A stretch of DNA of 19,073 nt from Atopobium sp. (GTDB lineage Bacteria > Actinomycetota > Coriobacteriia > Coriobacteriales > Atopobiaceae), in the NCBI GenBank assembly GCA_015259105.1, contig JABZGZ010000018.1:1-19073 (forward strand), written 5' to 3'. The notes under the pieces were generated by a model. The model ran no database searches. It was not told the origin of the DNA and saw nothing but the letters and a program-made list of their open reading frames with translations. This document shows positions 1 to 7,766 of the stretch, piece after piece. A program made the translations under genes and the position numbers. How positions within the stretch are numbered: the stretch's first letter is position 1; each line of letters begins with the position of its first letter.

Positions 1-659
1 ATAAAATAGCGCTTTGGAGCATCAGCGTTTTTACTGATGCCAACGCGAGGTGAGCGTCCAATCGTTTCTCCTGGTAGCAGGGGAGCATAGTCCAGCACCA
101 GTGGCTCTGCTGTTAGGTCATGCCCATACAGAGCCTTGTCGATGCCAAGCGCAGCGCACACTTTACCTGGGCCGTTAGTAAGATCGCGCAGCTTGAGCGG
201 GTGCTTGCGCACGTGCTTCGTCTGTACCGCCTCGTGCCCCGCCTGCGCTTCGCAGTCATGGCCAGCGCTCGCAACCTCGTGCCCCGCTTTCGCTTTACCC
301 GCACGCCCCGCCTCGCGGAGCTCGCGCATCACCTCTACGCCCTCAAGAGGCTCAACGGCGCGCACTAAACATCCGCTGCCAAAACCCTCAGGTTCACACA
401 CCACATTGCAGCAGTGATGCATGCCGTACGAAACGTACACGTACAGATGACCTGCAGGTCCAAACATGGCTGCATTGCGATCGCTAGGTCCGCCAAACGC
501 ATGACTTGCAGGGTCATCTTGGTCGTACGCCTCGGTCTCCACAATTTTTGCAACTAGTTTGTGTTTCTCGCCATTAAGCGTAATTGTCCTTGTCAGAGTG
601 CATCCCAGCAGCAGCGGCGCGGCCACATCTGAGGGATTCTCTAGAAAATCTGGAAACAT
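1..659 (-). CDS. mpg: 3-methyladenine DNA glycosylase, AAG/MPG family (C-terminus off window)
   Basis: Base-excision repair enzyme that removes alkylated purines such as 3-methyladenine. Reading the minus strand from the ATG at 659 gives 219 codons without a stop before the left edge, so the C-terminus is missing. Family motifs are clear: VETEAY at residues 40-45, then SHAFGGPSDRNAAMF (52-66), LYVYVSYGMHHCCNVV (72-87), RAVEPLEG (100-107) and LTNGPGKVCAALGI (160-173). By comparison with human AAG (E125, Y127, H136) the catalytic and base-flipping residues would be E43, Y45 and H53, all present. The start is supported by an AAGGAG Shine-Dalgarno just upstream (RNA sense of 664-669). The odd part is an insert of about 30 residues (117-150) between RAVEPLEG and LTNGPGK, rich in Ala, Gly and His and containing a 15-residue imperfect repeat. 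The gene diverges from carA and shares its upstream region. Family assignment is confident; whether the enzyme is active is inference. Confidence 0.9.
   Translation of the reverse strand, partial: MFPDFLENPSDVAAPLLLGCTLTRTITLNGEKHKLVAKIVETEAYDQDDPASHAFGGPSDRNAAMFGPAGHLYVYVSYGMHHCCNVVCEPEGFGSGCLVRAVEPLEGVEVMRELREAGRAGKAKAGHEVASAGHDCEAQAGHEAVQTKHVRKHPLKLRDLTNGPGKVCAALGIDKALYGHDLTAEPLVLDYAPLLPGETIGRSPRVGISKNADAPKRYF
230..295. repeat. 45-bp imperfect tandem duplication inside mpg
   Basis: The 13-mer CCTCGTGCCCCGC occurs at 230-242 and again at 275-287, followed in each case by a similar TGCGCTT or TTCGCTT. The offset is 45 bp, so the reading frame is kept and the protein carries two related 15-residue units (123-137 and 138-152) that share A-x-AGHE and a later His. 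A third, shorter GCCCCGC copy lies near 305-311. The stretch is visibly richer in G+C than the rest of the gene. It looks like a local replication-slippage expansion of a surface loop. Confidence 0.75.
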
Positions 660-684
660 GCCATCTCCTTTATTGGTTATGCGC

Positions 685-690
685 TACAAT
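685..690 (+). promoter_or_regulatory. possible -10 element for carAB (TACAAT)
   Basis: TACAAT at 685-690 matches four or five positions of a sigma-70 type -10 box and lies just before the structured carA leader, so a transcript starting near 697 would contain the whole putative PyrR loop. I see no good -35 at the expected spacing. On the opposite strand the overlapping TATTGT (691-686) could serve mpg, which would make this a divergent promoter region. This is a weak call. Confidence 0.3.
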
Positions 691-698
691 ACTACCAA

Positions 699-788
699 CC
701 TTTAAGGACGGTGCGAGACACCGGCAAGGCCCATAGCGTTGAGTGCGCATGTTCGCTGTTGAGCCTCCACAAGGAGTGCTCTTTTTTT
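699..788 (+). promoter_or_regulatory. carAB leader attenuator: PyrR-binding-loop-like hairpin plus intrinsic terminator
   Basis: The 5' part folds as a two-storey hairpin: lower stem CCTT (699-702) with AAGG (726-729), a purine-rich 5' bulge TAAGGA (703-708), upper stem CGGTG (709-713) with CACCG (719-723), and loop CGAGA (714-718). This layout (lower stem, 5' purine bulge, upper stem, GAGA-containing loop) is that of the PyrR-binding loop known from pyr operons of Gram-positive bacteria. Further down, GAGCCTCC (761-768) pairs with GGAG-T-GCTC (773-781, one bulged T) over an ACAA loop and is followed by seven T (782-788), an intrinsic terminator placed before carA. The expected logic is termination when pyrimidine nucleotides are plentiful. 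No strong antiterminator pairing is obvious (only AGGC 727-730 with GCCT 764-767), and no pyrR gene lies in the window. Confidence 0.55.
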
Positions 789-824
789 ATGGCTCGGCAT
801 GCTCCTACGCAGATCGGAGAGTAT

Positions 825-2078
825 ATGAATCCACTGGCAAGTGCCACCTCGCAGCCTCGCGCGCTGCTTGTTCTCGAAGACGGAACAACCTTCGAGGGGA
901 GGTGCTGTGGTGCTAGTGGAGAGACCTTCGGTGAGATTGTTTTTAACACGTCCATGACCGGCTACCAGGAGATTATCTCCGATCCAAGTTACGCCGGCCA
1001 GATTGTCACGCTGACCTATCCGCAGGTAGGCAACTACGGCATCGATCCTGCGGTCATGCAGCGAGACGTCTTGCACCTGCGTGGTTTTGTCGTCCACGAC
1101 ATGTGCTACGAGCCAAGCAACTGGACATCCAAGCAGAGCCTGCCTGAGTTTCTGCAGGAAAATGGCGTCGTTGCCATCGAGGGCATCGATACCCGCGCGC
1201 TGACCATGCACCTGCGCGACCATGGCGCACAGAAGGCGGCCATCTCCACCGAGGACCTGGATCCCGCCCACCTGCTCGCGCGCGTCCAGGCGTCACCCAA
1301 CATCTCCGAGCACAACTTTGTCCCCGACGTCTCCGTTGACGCGCCTCACGTGGTCTCCGCTACGTCCAAGAAGCGCTTCAACGTTGTCGCGTACGATTGT
1401 GGCGAGAAGAACGGCATTCTCCAGGGTCTTGCGTCAAACGGCTGCGAGGTCACGGTTGTACCGTGGAACACACCTGCAGAGGACGCCTTGGCCTACAACC
1501 CAGACGGTATCTTCTTCTCCAACGGTCCTGGTGACCCAGAGCAGGTTGACGCTACGCAGGAGGCCGCTCGCGGCGTTCTGGGCAAGGTTCCCGTTTTTGG
1601 TATCTGCCTAGGCAACCAGATGCTCTCCATTGTCGCAGGTGCAGATATCGAGAAACTCAAATTTGGACACCATGGCGGCAACGAACCAGTCATGAATCTT
1701 CTAACCGGCAAGGTAGAGATTACTGCTCAAAACCACAACTATGGTCTAGTTTTCCCAAGTCTGGGCAAGCTTATTGCAGAGGAGTCCGGTGGAATCTCCG
1801 AGCACTTTGACAACCTCTGCGAGTGGTCCGCAAGGCGCATTGCTCCTGTTGTCCAGACAAAGGAGTTTGGCCGCGTCAGGCTCACGCACGTCAATCTTAA
1901 CGACGGAACCCCAGAGGGTATTCAGTTCCTGGATATCCCTGCATTTTCTGTCCAGTATCACCCTGAGGCAAGCCCAGGACCTCACGATTCATCCTACTTG
2001 TTCAAGGCGTTTGCACGTTTGATGGAGGGACAGTCTGATTATCTTGCCATCGACGTTCGTGAGGGGAGGCGCTTCTAA
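825..2078 (+). CDS. carA: carbamoyl phosphate synthetase small (glutaminase) subunit
   Basis: CarA hydrolyses glutamine and channels ammonia to CarB for carbamoyl phosphate, the precursor of pyrimidines and arginine. With the ATG at 825 the protein has 417 residues, slightly longer than the E. coli protein. The N-terminal CarA domain begins at [13 protein letters not shown] (13-25) and contains [11 protein letters not shown] (40-50). The C-terminal class I glutamine amidotransferase domain shows FSNGPGDPE (231-239), the nucleophile Cys261 in GICLGNQ, and the His-Glu of YHPE (H379, E381). The usual GICLGHQ has Asn in place of His at 264, not a catalytic residue. The open frame extends upstream to 711, but that part is the attenuator hairpin region. 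An ATG at 789 directly abuts the terminator T-run and its only Shine-Dalgarno lies inside the hairpin, whereas 825 has GGAG at 816-819. The stop overlaps the carB start by one base (TAATG). Confidence 0.95.
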   Translation: MNPLASATSQPRALLVLEDGTTFEGRCCGASGETFGEIVFNTSMTGYQEIISDPSYAGQIVTLTYPQVGNYGIDPAVMQRDVLHLRGFVVHDMCYEPSNWTSKQSLPEFLQENGVVAIEGIDTRALTMHLRDHGAQKAAISTEDLDPAHLLARVQASPNISEHNFVPDVSVDAPHVVSATSKKRFNVVAYDCGEKNGILQGLASNGCEVTVVPWNTPAEDALAYNPDGIFFSNGPGDPEQVDATQEAARGVLGKVPVFGICLGNQMLSIVAGADIEKLKFGHHGGNEPVMNLLTGKVEITAQNHNYGLVFPSLGKLIAEESGGISEHFDNLCEWSARRIAPVVQTKEFGRVRLTHVNLNDGTPEGIQFLDIPAFSVQYHPEASPGPHDSSYLFKAFARLMEGQSDYLAIDVREGRRF

Positions 2079-5000
2079 TGCCAAAGCGTACTGATATTAA
2101 GAAAATCCTGGTCATTGGCTCTGGTCCAATTGTTATTGGTCAGGCCTGCGAGTTTGACTATTCCGGCACTCAGGCATGCCGTGCCCTTCGCAAAGAGGGC
2201 TTCGAGGTTGTTCTGGTTAACTCAAACCCAGCAACCATCATGACTGACCCAGAAACTGCAGATAGAACCTACGTCGAGCCAATCACCGTTGAGTCCGTAA
2301 CCCGCGTCATTGAGCGCGAGCGTCCTGATGCGCTTCTGCCAAACATGGGTGGTCAGACTGCTCTGAACTGCACCATTGGCCTTGGCGAGGCAGGCGTTCT
2401 TGACAAGTACAACATCGAGGTCATCGGCTGCAACCTGGAGTCCATTCGTACCGGTGAGGACCGTGAGCTCTTCAGCGAGGCAGTTCAAGACATTGGCCTG
2501 GAGGTTGCTCGCGCAGACATCGCTCACTCCATGGAAGACGCTCAGCGCATTGTTGCTGAGCTGGGATATCCTGTGGTCATTCGCCCAAGCTTCACCCTTG
2601 GTGGCGCGGGCGGCGGCATTGCTCATACCCCAGAAGAGCTCGTAGAAATTGTTGAACAGGGCCTTCTGCTTTCTCCAGAGCACGAGGTGCTGGTAGAGGA
2701 GTCCATCGAGGGCTGGAAAGAGATTGAGATGGAGGTCATGCGCGATACCGCAGGTAACGGTATTGTTGTCTGCTCCATCGAGAACCTCGATCCAATGGGT
2801 GTCCACACCGGAGACTCCATCACCGTTGCACCAGCTCAGACGCTTACCGATGAAGAGCTCCAGAACCTCCGCGACTACTCCATTGCTATTCTCGAGCGTG
2901 TAGGTGTTGCCTGCGGTGGTTCTAACGTTCAGTTTGCGGTCAACCCAACTAACGGCCGCGTCATTGTCATTGAGATGAACCCTCGCGTTAGCCGCTCTTC
3001 CGCGTTGGCTTCCAAGGCAACTGGCTTCCCCATTGCAAAGATGGCTGCGCTGCTCTCTGTTGGCTACACGCTGGATGAGATCACCAACGACATCACCAAG
3101 GCAACTCCTGCTGCCTTTGAGCCTTCTATCGACTACTGCGTGGTCAAGGTTCCTCGCTTTGCCTTTGTCAAGTTCAAGGGCACCAGCCGCGTTCTGACTA
3201 CCCGCATGAAGTCAGTTGGCGAGGTTATGGCTATGGGCAGAACCTTTGAGGAGGCCCTGCAGAAGGCGCTTCGTTCCCTGGAGCAAGATCGCGCTGGTCT
3301 GGGTGCAGACGGCCACGATGTCTTTGACGAGAAAAACTTTGATGAGCTGGTCAGCAAGCCAACACCAGAGCGTATTTTCTACGTTGCTGAGGCTCTGCGC
3401 AGAAACTGGAGCGTTGAGCGCATCCACGATATGACTGGTATTGATCCATGGTACCTGCATCGTATGGCAGGCATCATCAACGCCGAGAAACGCATCAAAG
3501 AGCTGGGACTTTCCGGTCTCACCACCGATAACATGCTTGCTGCCAAACAGCTGGGCTTCTCGGATGAGCAGCTCGCACACCTTACCGGTACCAAGACAGA
3601 CGTTGTCCGTGCTGTGAGAGAAGTGTTGGGTGTTCGCCCACAGGTTAAGACAGTTGATACCTGCGCAGGTGAGTTTGGTGCAACCACGCAGTACCACTAC
3701 GTCACCTACGAGAAGGGCAACGCCACAGAGTACGTTGAGGCAGAAAAGCCACGCGTTATGATTCTCTCCGCAGGTCCTAACCGTATTGGTCAGGGCATTG
3801 AGTTTGACTACTGCTGCGTTCATGCTTCATACGCCCTTCGCGAGCAGGGCTATGAGACGGTTATGGTCAACTGCAACCCAGAGACCGTCTCCACAGACTA
3901 TGACACCTCTGACCGACTCTATTTCCAGCCTTTGACCTTTGAAGACGTCATGGATGTCATTGAGGTTGAGAAGCCAGAAGGCGTCATTGTTACCCTTGGT
4001 GGCCAGACGCCAATCAAGCTGGCACGCGCCTTGAAGGACGCTGGCGTTCCTATCATGGGTACTCAGCCAGAGGCAATTGACCTGGCAGAGGACCGCGACC
4101 GCTTCGCAGCCCTTCTGGATCGCCTGAACATTGCCTGCCCACCATCGGCAGTTGCTTCTACCATGGACGAGGCTCGCGACGCTGCACGTCGCATTGGCTA
4201 CCCACTGATTGTCCGCCCAAGCTACGTTCTTGGTGGTCGCGGTATGGCCATTGTCTACGACGACTCCGACCTGGTTACCTACATGGAGTCCGCGACGCAC
4301 GTCACGCCAGACCGTCCTGTCTACCTGGATGCCTTCCTCGAGGACGCCATTGAGCTGGACGTTGATGCTCTCTGCGACACCGAGGAGTGCTACGTAGGTT
4401 CCGTCCTGGAGCACATCGAAGAGTGCGGTATTCACTCTGGCGACTCCGCTTGCTGCTGGCCGCCCTTCTCGCTTTCTGAAAAGATTGTTGACCAGATTAG
4501 GGCCATCACCAAAAAGCTGGCGTTTGCCTGCGGTATCCGAGGCCTGCTGAACATCCAGTACGCCGTCCGCGACGAGCACGTCTTTGTCATCGAGCTCAAT
4601 CCTCGCGCTTCTAGAACCGTGCCTTTCTCGTCAAAGGCAACAGGCGTCTCCCTGGCTAAGTACGCATCTCGTATCATGGCTGGCGAGAAGATCAGTGAGC
4701 TCAGAGCACAAGGCCTGCTTCCTGATGAGAACCGTACCGTCGATTACTACGCGGTCAAAGAGGCGGTTATGCCTTGGTCTAGATTCCCTGGTGCTGACTC
4801 AATCCTTGGCCCAGAGATGAAGTCTACCGGCGAGGTCATGGGCATTGCCCGCACCTTCCCAGCAGCATACGCGAAGACTCGCGAGGCAGTTGAGAACAAG
4901 CTTCCTGAGCAGGGATCCGTCTTCATCAGTGTGTGCGACCGCGATAAGCGCGCCATTGCTCCTGTTGCTATGGCTCTGGAGAACCTTGGCTATGGCATCT

Positions 5001-5299
5001 ACACCACAGGCGGTACCGCAAAGACGCTGCGTGCGGCCGGAATTGACTGCACTACCGTCAATCGCATTTCCGATGGTCATCCAAACGTTGTTGACCTTAT
5101 GCGCGATAAGACCGTCAGTTTCATTATCAATACACCTCACGGTCACGAGGCCCACAGCGATGGCACTAAGATGCGCGCAGAGGCTGTCAGCCAGGGTATT
5201 ACCTGCGTCACCGCAATGTCTGCTGCAACTGCTCTTATCCAGGCACTTGCAGCAGCAAGAAAGAGTGAGCCAGAGACTTTTGCGCTACAAGACCTCTAA
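2078..5299 (+). CDS. carB: carbamoyl phosphate synthetase large subunit
   Basis: CarB makes carbamoyl phosphate from bicarbonate, two ATP and ammonia delivered by CarA. It is 1073 residues, the same length as the E. coli enzyme. Two homologous halves are visible: the first starts at [17 protein letters not shown] (13-29) with an ATP-grasp glycine loop (GGAGGG near 175), the second starts at [13 protein letters not shown] near residue 566 with its ATP-grasp loop LGGRGMA near 718. The oligomerisation region lies between them. The last 130 or so residues form the MGS-like allosteric domain, with the TTGGT motif at 976-980 where UMP, IMP or ornithine bind in well studied homologues. The start ATG overlaps the carA stop, with GAGGGGAGG at 2061-2069 as Shine-Dalgarno, so the two subunits are translationally coupled. 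A strong terminator follows. No frameshift or missing motif was seen. Confidence 0.98.
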   Translation: MPKRTDIKKILVIGSGPIVIGQACEFDYSGTQACRALRKEGFEVVLVNSNPATIMTDPETADRTYVEPITVESVTRVIERERPDALLPNMGGQTALNCTIGLGEAGVLDKYNIEVIGCNLESIRTGEDRELFSEAVQDIGLEVARADIAHSMEDAQRIVAELGYPVVIRPSFTLGGAGGGIAHTPEELVEIVEQGLLLSPEHEVLVEESIEGWKEIEMEVMRDTAGNGIVVCSIENLDPMGVHTGDSITVAPAQTLTDEELQNLRDYSIAILERVGVACGGSNVQFAVNPTNGRVIVIEMNPRVSRSSALASKATGFPIAKMAALLSVGYTLDEITNDITKATPAAFEPSIDYCVVKVPRFAFVKFKGTSRVLTTRMKSVGEVMAMGRTFEEALQKALRSLEQDRAGLGADGHDVFDEKNFDELVSKPTPERIFYVAEALRRNWSVERIHDMTGIDPWYLHRMAGIINAEKRIKELGLSGLTTDNMLAAKQLGFSDEQLAHLTGTKTDVVRAVREVLGVRPQVKTVDTCAGEFGATTQYHYVTYEKGNATEYVEAEKPRVMILSAGPNRIGQGIEFDYCCVHASYALREQGYETVMVNCNPETVSTDYDTSDRLYFQPLTFEDVMDVIEVEKPEGVIVTLGGQTPIKLARALKDAGVPIMGTQPEAIDLAEDRDRFAALLDRLNIACPPSAVASTMDEARDAARRIGYPLIVRPSYVLGGRGMAIVYDDSDLVTYMESATHVTPDRPVYLDAFLEDAIELDVDALCDTEECYVGSVLEHIEECGIHSGDSACCWPPFSLSEKIVDQIRAITKKLAFACGIRGLLNIQYAVRDEHVFVIELNPRASRTVPFSSKATGVSLAKYASRIMAGEKISELRAQGLLPDENRTVDYYAVKEAVMPWSRFPGADSILGPEMKSTGEVMGIARTFPAAYAKTREAVENKLPEQGSVFISVCDRDKRAIAPVAMALENLGYGIYTTGGTAKTLRAAGIDCTTVNRISDGHPNVVDLMRDKTVSFIINTPHGHEAHSDGTKMRAEAVSQGITCVTAMSAATALIQALAAARKSEPETFALQDL

Positions 5300-5333
5300 A
5301 GCGTGCTTGGAAGATGAACTTTTACTTGAAGTT

Positions 5334-5364
5334 AGACCGGTCTTGAAAAAGGCCGGTCTTTTTT
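5334..5364 (+). terminator. intrinsic terminator of carAB
   Basis: Left arm AGACCGGTCTT (5334-5344) pairs with AAGGCCGGTCT (5349-5359) over a GAAA tetraloop, giving an 11-bp stem with a single G-U wobble, followed by T 5360-5364. It begins 34 bases after the carB stop and ends the car operon cleanly before the tRNA gene. Confidence 0.93.
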
Positions 5365-5397
5365 CGTGAGGGAAGTGTTTAGAATGCGAAGTTCTCC

Positions 5398-5426
5398 TAG
5401 TGAAGAGCGCAAAAGTTTGTTATTAT
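5398..5426 (+). promoter_or_regulatory. likely promoter of tRNA-Leu (extended -10)
   Basis: TGTTATTAT at 5418-5426 reads as an extended -10 element (TGN followed by TATTAT at 5421-5426). A weak -35 (TAGTGA, 5398-5403) lies 17 bp upstream. The predicted start near 5432 would leave about 14 bases before the mature tRNA at 5446, as expected for a 5' leader removed by RNase P. A later AT-rich hexamer near 5439 is too close to the tRNA to be the -10. Confidence 0.5.
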
Positions 5427-5445
5427 TGCAAGGCTGCATAAATAT

Positions 5446-5531
5446 GCGGGCGTGGCGGAACTGGCAGACGCGCTAGATTTAGGTTCTAGTGGACTAAGTC
5501 CGTGGGGGTTCGATTCCCTCCGCCCGCACCA
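5446..5531 (+). tRNA. tRNA-Leu (anticodon UAG), CCA encoded
   Basis: Acceptor stem GCGGGCG (5446-5452) pairs with CGCCCGC (5521-5527), followed by discriminator A5528 and encoded CCA 5529-5531. The anticodon stem CTAGA (5473-5477) and TCTAG (5485-5489) frames the loop TTTAGGT, placing TAG at 5480-5482, i.e. anticodon UAG reading CUA and, by wobble, other CUN leucine codons. The long variable arm (GGACT-AAG-TCC type) and the GGTTCGATTCC T-arm fit a class II leucine tRNA. Total length is 86 with CCA. Confidence 0.97.
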
Positions 5532-5550
5532 TGCAGAAATTTGGTTAAGA

Positions 5551-5571
5551 GCTGGTACACCAGCATTTTTT
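5551..5571 (+). terminator. short intrinsic terminator between tRNA-Leu and tig
   Basis: GCTGGT (5551-5556) and ACCAGC (5559-5564) form a compact stem (five or six pairs, effectively a TACA loop) followed by A and six T (5566-5571). It fits a terminator for the tRNA transcript. It ends only about ten bases before the tig Shine-Dalgarno (GGAGG, 5582-5586), so some read-through may supply tig. Confidence 0.75.
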
Positions 5572-5590
5572 ACGAGACACTGGAGGAACG

Positions 5591-7000
5591 TTGAACATCA
5601 CCGTTACCGCAGATAAGCCAGTTGACGAGAAACTCACCGTCAAGGTTACAGTTCCTGCTGCAGAGGTAGACGCTGCCATTAAGCAGGCTTACAAGGACAT
5701 TGCAAACAAGTATTCCTTCCAGGGTTTCCGCAAGGGCCGTGCACCTCGTCCTGTCATTGATGGCATTGTTGGTCGCGAGGCAGTTCTTGCTCAGGCAACC
5801 AATGATCTTCTCGGCGCAGCAGAGCCACAGCTTCTTGAGGAGCTTGACCTTGTTCCTGTCGGCCGTGGTGATTATAACCAGGACGCAGACCTTCCTGTTG
5901 AGGGCCAGGATTACTCCTATGAGGTAGTCTTCAACGTTCGTCCTGAGGCTAAGCTTGATTCTTACGATGCTCCTGCAATCAACATGCCACCAAATGAGGC
6001 AACTGAGGCTGAGGTTGATCACCAGATCAAGCAGCTTCTGTCTTACCAGGCTAAGTTTGAGAACACCAAGGAGAAGCGCGCTGTCAAAGAGGGCGACACC
6101 ATTGGTGTAGACATCAAGAACATTGAGGGCGCTGCTCATATGGAGGGCGAGGACCGCGTTCTTACCCTTAATGGCACCCAGGCTCCAAAGGAGCTTGAGG
6201 AGGCACTCATCGGCATGAAGCCAGGTGAGGAGAAAGAGGTCAAATGGACTCACAGCCACACTCACGGCGATGAGGTTCACTCCCACGATTACGATATCAA
6301 CGTCAAGGTTGTTGCTCACAAGAAGTCCGTCACTCCAGAGCTGACTGACGAGCTTGCAAAGAACACCTTTGGTTATGACACGGTCGAGAAACTCCGCGAG
6401 GCTGTTAAGTCTGAGATTGAGTCTGACAAGAAGAATTCTCTTCCAACTCTTAAAGAGGACCGTGTTGTAGAGGCTCTGGGCAAGCGTCTTCAGCTTGAGG
6501 AGGTTCCAGAGGAGTACAAGAATGAGGTCTTCAACGAGATTGCTCAGGAGTTCTTGAATGGTCTTCAGCAGCAGGGTATGAGCCTTGATATGTTCCTGGC
6601 TGCACGTGGCATTAAGACCGATGACTTCATCTCTGATCTTCGTGTTCAGGCTGAGGAGCGCGCACGTCAGTCCCTGGCTCTTGACGCAATGGCAGCTGAG
6701 CTCAAGCTTGAGGCAACTGAGGAGGACATCCGCGCAGAGTTTGAGCGCGCTGGTGTTCCAAACGTTGAGGCTGCAATTGAGGAGTGGCGCAAGGCTGGCC
6801 GTCTTCCTGCAATCCGTGAGTCCATCCGTCGTTCCAAGGCTCTTGATTGGCTGCGCGATAACGCAACCGTCACCGTTGTCGACGAGATTGCTGAGGCTGC
6901 TAAGGAAGAGCAGAAGGCAGAGAAGAAGCCTGCTAAGAAGGCTCCTGCTAAGAAGAAGGCAGCTAAGAAGGACGAGGACGCAGAGAAGGACGCTGAGTAG
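5591..7000 (+). CDS. tig: trigger factor, ribosome-associated chaperone
   Basis: Trigger factor binds ribosomal protein L23 at the exit tunnel and shields nascent chains. The 469-residue protein shows the N-terminal ribosome-binding domain with signature GFRKGRAP (45-52), a PPIase-like middle domain (about 155-245), and the long helical C-terminal chaperone arms. The start is TTG at 5591, chosen because the encoded N-terminus MNITVTADKPVDEKL fits the family start, GGAGG lies at 5582-5586, and there is no nearby ATG. Two oddities: the PPIase-like domain is diverged and carries a His-rich stretch with five His between 221 and 232, and the C-terminus (437-469) is a low-complexity Lys/Ala/Glu tail with AKK repeats. 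Downstream lies a perfect hairpin before clpP, so tig, clpP and clpX may be partly co-transcribed. Identification is secure; the role of the His segment is unknown. Confidence 0.96.
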   Translation: MNITVTADKPVDEKLTVKVTVPAAEVDAAIKQAYKDIANKYSFQGFRKGRAPRPVIDGIVGREAVLAQATNDLLGAAEPQLLEELDLVPVGRGDYNQDADLPVEGQDYSYEVVFNVRPEAKLDSYDAPAINMPPNEATEAEVDHQIKQLLSYQAKFENTKEKRAVKEGDTIGVDIKNIEGAAHMEGEDRVLTLNGTQAPKELEEALIGMKPGEEKEVKWTHSHTHGDEVHSHDYDINVKVVAHKKSVTPELTDELAKNTFGYDTVEKLREAVKSEIESDKKNSLPTLKEDRVVEALGKRLQLEEVPEEYKNEVFNEIAQEFLNGLQQQGMSLDMFLAARGIKTDDFISDLRVQAEERARQSLALDAMAAELKLEATEEDIRAEFERAGVPNVEAAIEEWRKAGRLPAIRESIRRSKALDWLRDNATVTVVDEIAEAAKEEQKAEKKPAKKAPAKKKAAKKDEDAEKDAE

Positions 7001-7065
7001 TCCGCAGCTGGTTGGGTTTCTCGCCAGAAAGACTGCGCCAAAAGTTGCAGTTACTTTGAATTTTT

Positions 7066-7106
7066 CATACCCCGGGTTAGAGACACGCTTCCCGGGGTAT
7101 GTTTCT
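7066..7106 (+). terminator. perfect hairpin between tig and clpP, probable (leaky) terminator
   Basis: CATACCCCGGG (7066-7076) is perfectly complementary to CCCGGGGTATG (7091-7101), an 11-bp stem with a 14-base loop. It is followed by TTTCT, a poor T-run, so it may terminate only part of the tig transcripts or act as a stabilising or processing structure ahead of clpP. The clpP Shine-Dalgarno starts about 20 bases later. Confidence 0.6.
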
Positions 7107-7131
7107 AAGGAAAGACCTTTGAAGGAGGATT

Positions 7132-7740
7132 ATGCATTATCCAACAAACATTCCAACTATTCCGTATGTTATTGAGCAGACTCCTCGTGGTGAGCGTAGC
7201 TATGACATCTACTCTAGACTGCTCAACGATCGTATTGTTTTCTTGGGTGAGCCGGTAACGCGCGATTCTGCAAATCTTGTTATTGCGCAGCTTTTGCACC
7301 TTGAGAGCCAGGACCCAGACAAGGATATTTCTCTCTACATTGACTCTCCTGGTGGAGACGTTTATGCAGGTCTGGGCATTCTTGATACCATGAACTTCAT
7401 TAAGCCTGACGTGTCTACCATCTGCGTTGGTATGGCAGCTTCTATGGGCGCTGTTCTTCTTGCAGCTGGTGCAAAGGGTAAGCGTCTTGCGCTTCCTAAC
7501 TCTATGGTTATGATTCACCAGCCATCCAGTGGCGTTCAGGGTCAGCAGACTGATATTCAGATTGTTGCAGATGAGACAAAGTGGATTCGCCAGCACCTCA
7601 ATGAGTTGCTTTCGGATTATACTGGACAGCCTATCGAGAAGGTCAATGTAGACACCGAGCGCGATAATTATCTTCGTGCGCAGGAGGCTTGTGACTACGG
7701 TCTGGTTGACCGCGTTATCTCTTCTCGTAACGACCAATAA
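7132..7740 (+). CDS. clpP: ATP-dependent Clp protease proteolytic subunit
   Basis: ClpP is the serine peptidase that forms the double-heptamer chamber used by ClpX and other Clp ATPases. The 202-residue protein has the family's usual length. The catalytic triad is in place by motif alignment with E. coli ClpP: Ser104 in GMAASMGA, His129 in MVMIHQP, and Asp178 in DTERDNYL. The oxyanion-type loop SPGGDVYAG (72-80) and the handle helix region around QTDIQI are present. The start ATG at 7132 has a strong GAAGGAGG Shine-Dalgarno at 7121-7128. clpX follows after 26 bases, the common clpP-clpX pairing, and tig precedes, an arrangement widely seen in bacteria. Only one clpP is in the window; actinomycetes often have a second copy elsewhere. 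I see no CtsR, ClgR or HspR box upstream. Confidence 0.97.
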   Translation: MHYPTNIPTIPYVIEQTPRGERSYDIYSRLLNDRIVFLGEPVTRDSANLVIAQLLHLESQDPDKDISLYIDSPGGDVYAGLGILDTMNFIKPDVSTICVGMAASMGAVLLAAGAKGKRLALPNSMVMIHQPSSGVQGQQTDIQIVADETKWIRQHLNELLSDYTGQPIEKVNVDTERDNYLRAQEACDYGLVDRVISSRNDQ

Positions 7741-7766
7741 TTGTACTTGTATTGAGGGTTTAAGTT

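Noticed and set aside
120..417. Overlapping plus-strand open frames in the first 400 bases, and a minus frame at 113-304
   Set aside because: The true frame is the minus-strand glycosylase, which runs without a stop from 659 to the edge and shows family motifs.
711..824. N-terminal extension of carA from GTG 711 or ATG 789
   Set aside because: This part encodes the attenuator hairpins, the extra residues do not resemble CarA, and a transcript ended at 782-788 would not contain either complete gene start.
3827..4579. A 250-codon minus-strand open frame opposite carB, and similar long ones at 2222-2806 and 5570-6319
   Set aside because: They are antisense shadows of carB and tig; no Shine-Dalgarno, no family motifs, and the sense genes are unmistakable.
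7102..7131. Possible CtsR operator before clpP (sequence around AAGACCTTTGAAGG)
   Set aside because: CtsR needs a tandem GGTCAAA-type repeat with fixed spacing, which is not present; HspR- and ClgR-like dyads were not seen either.
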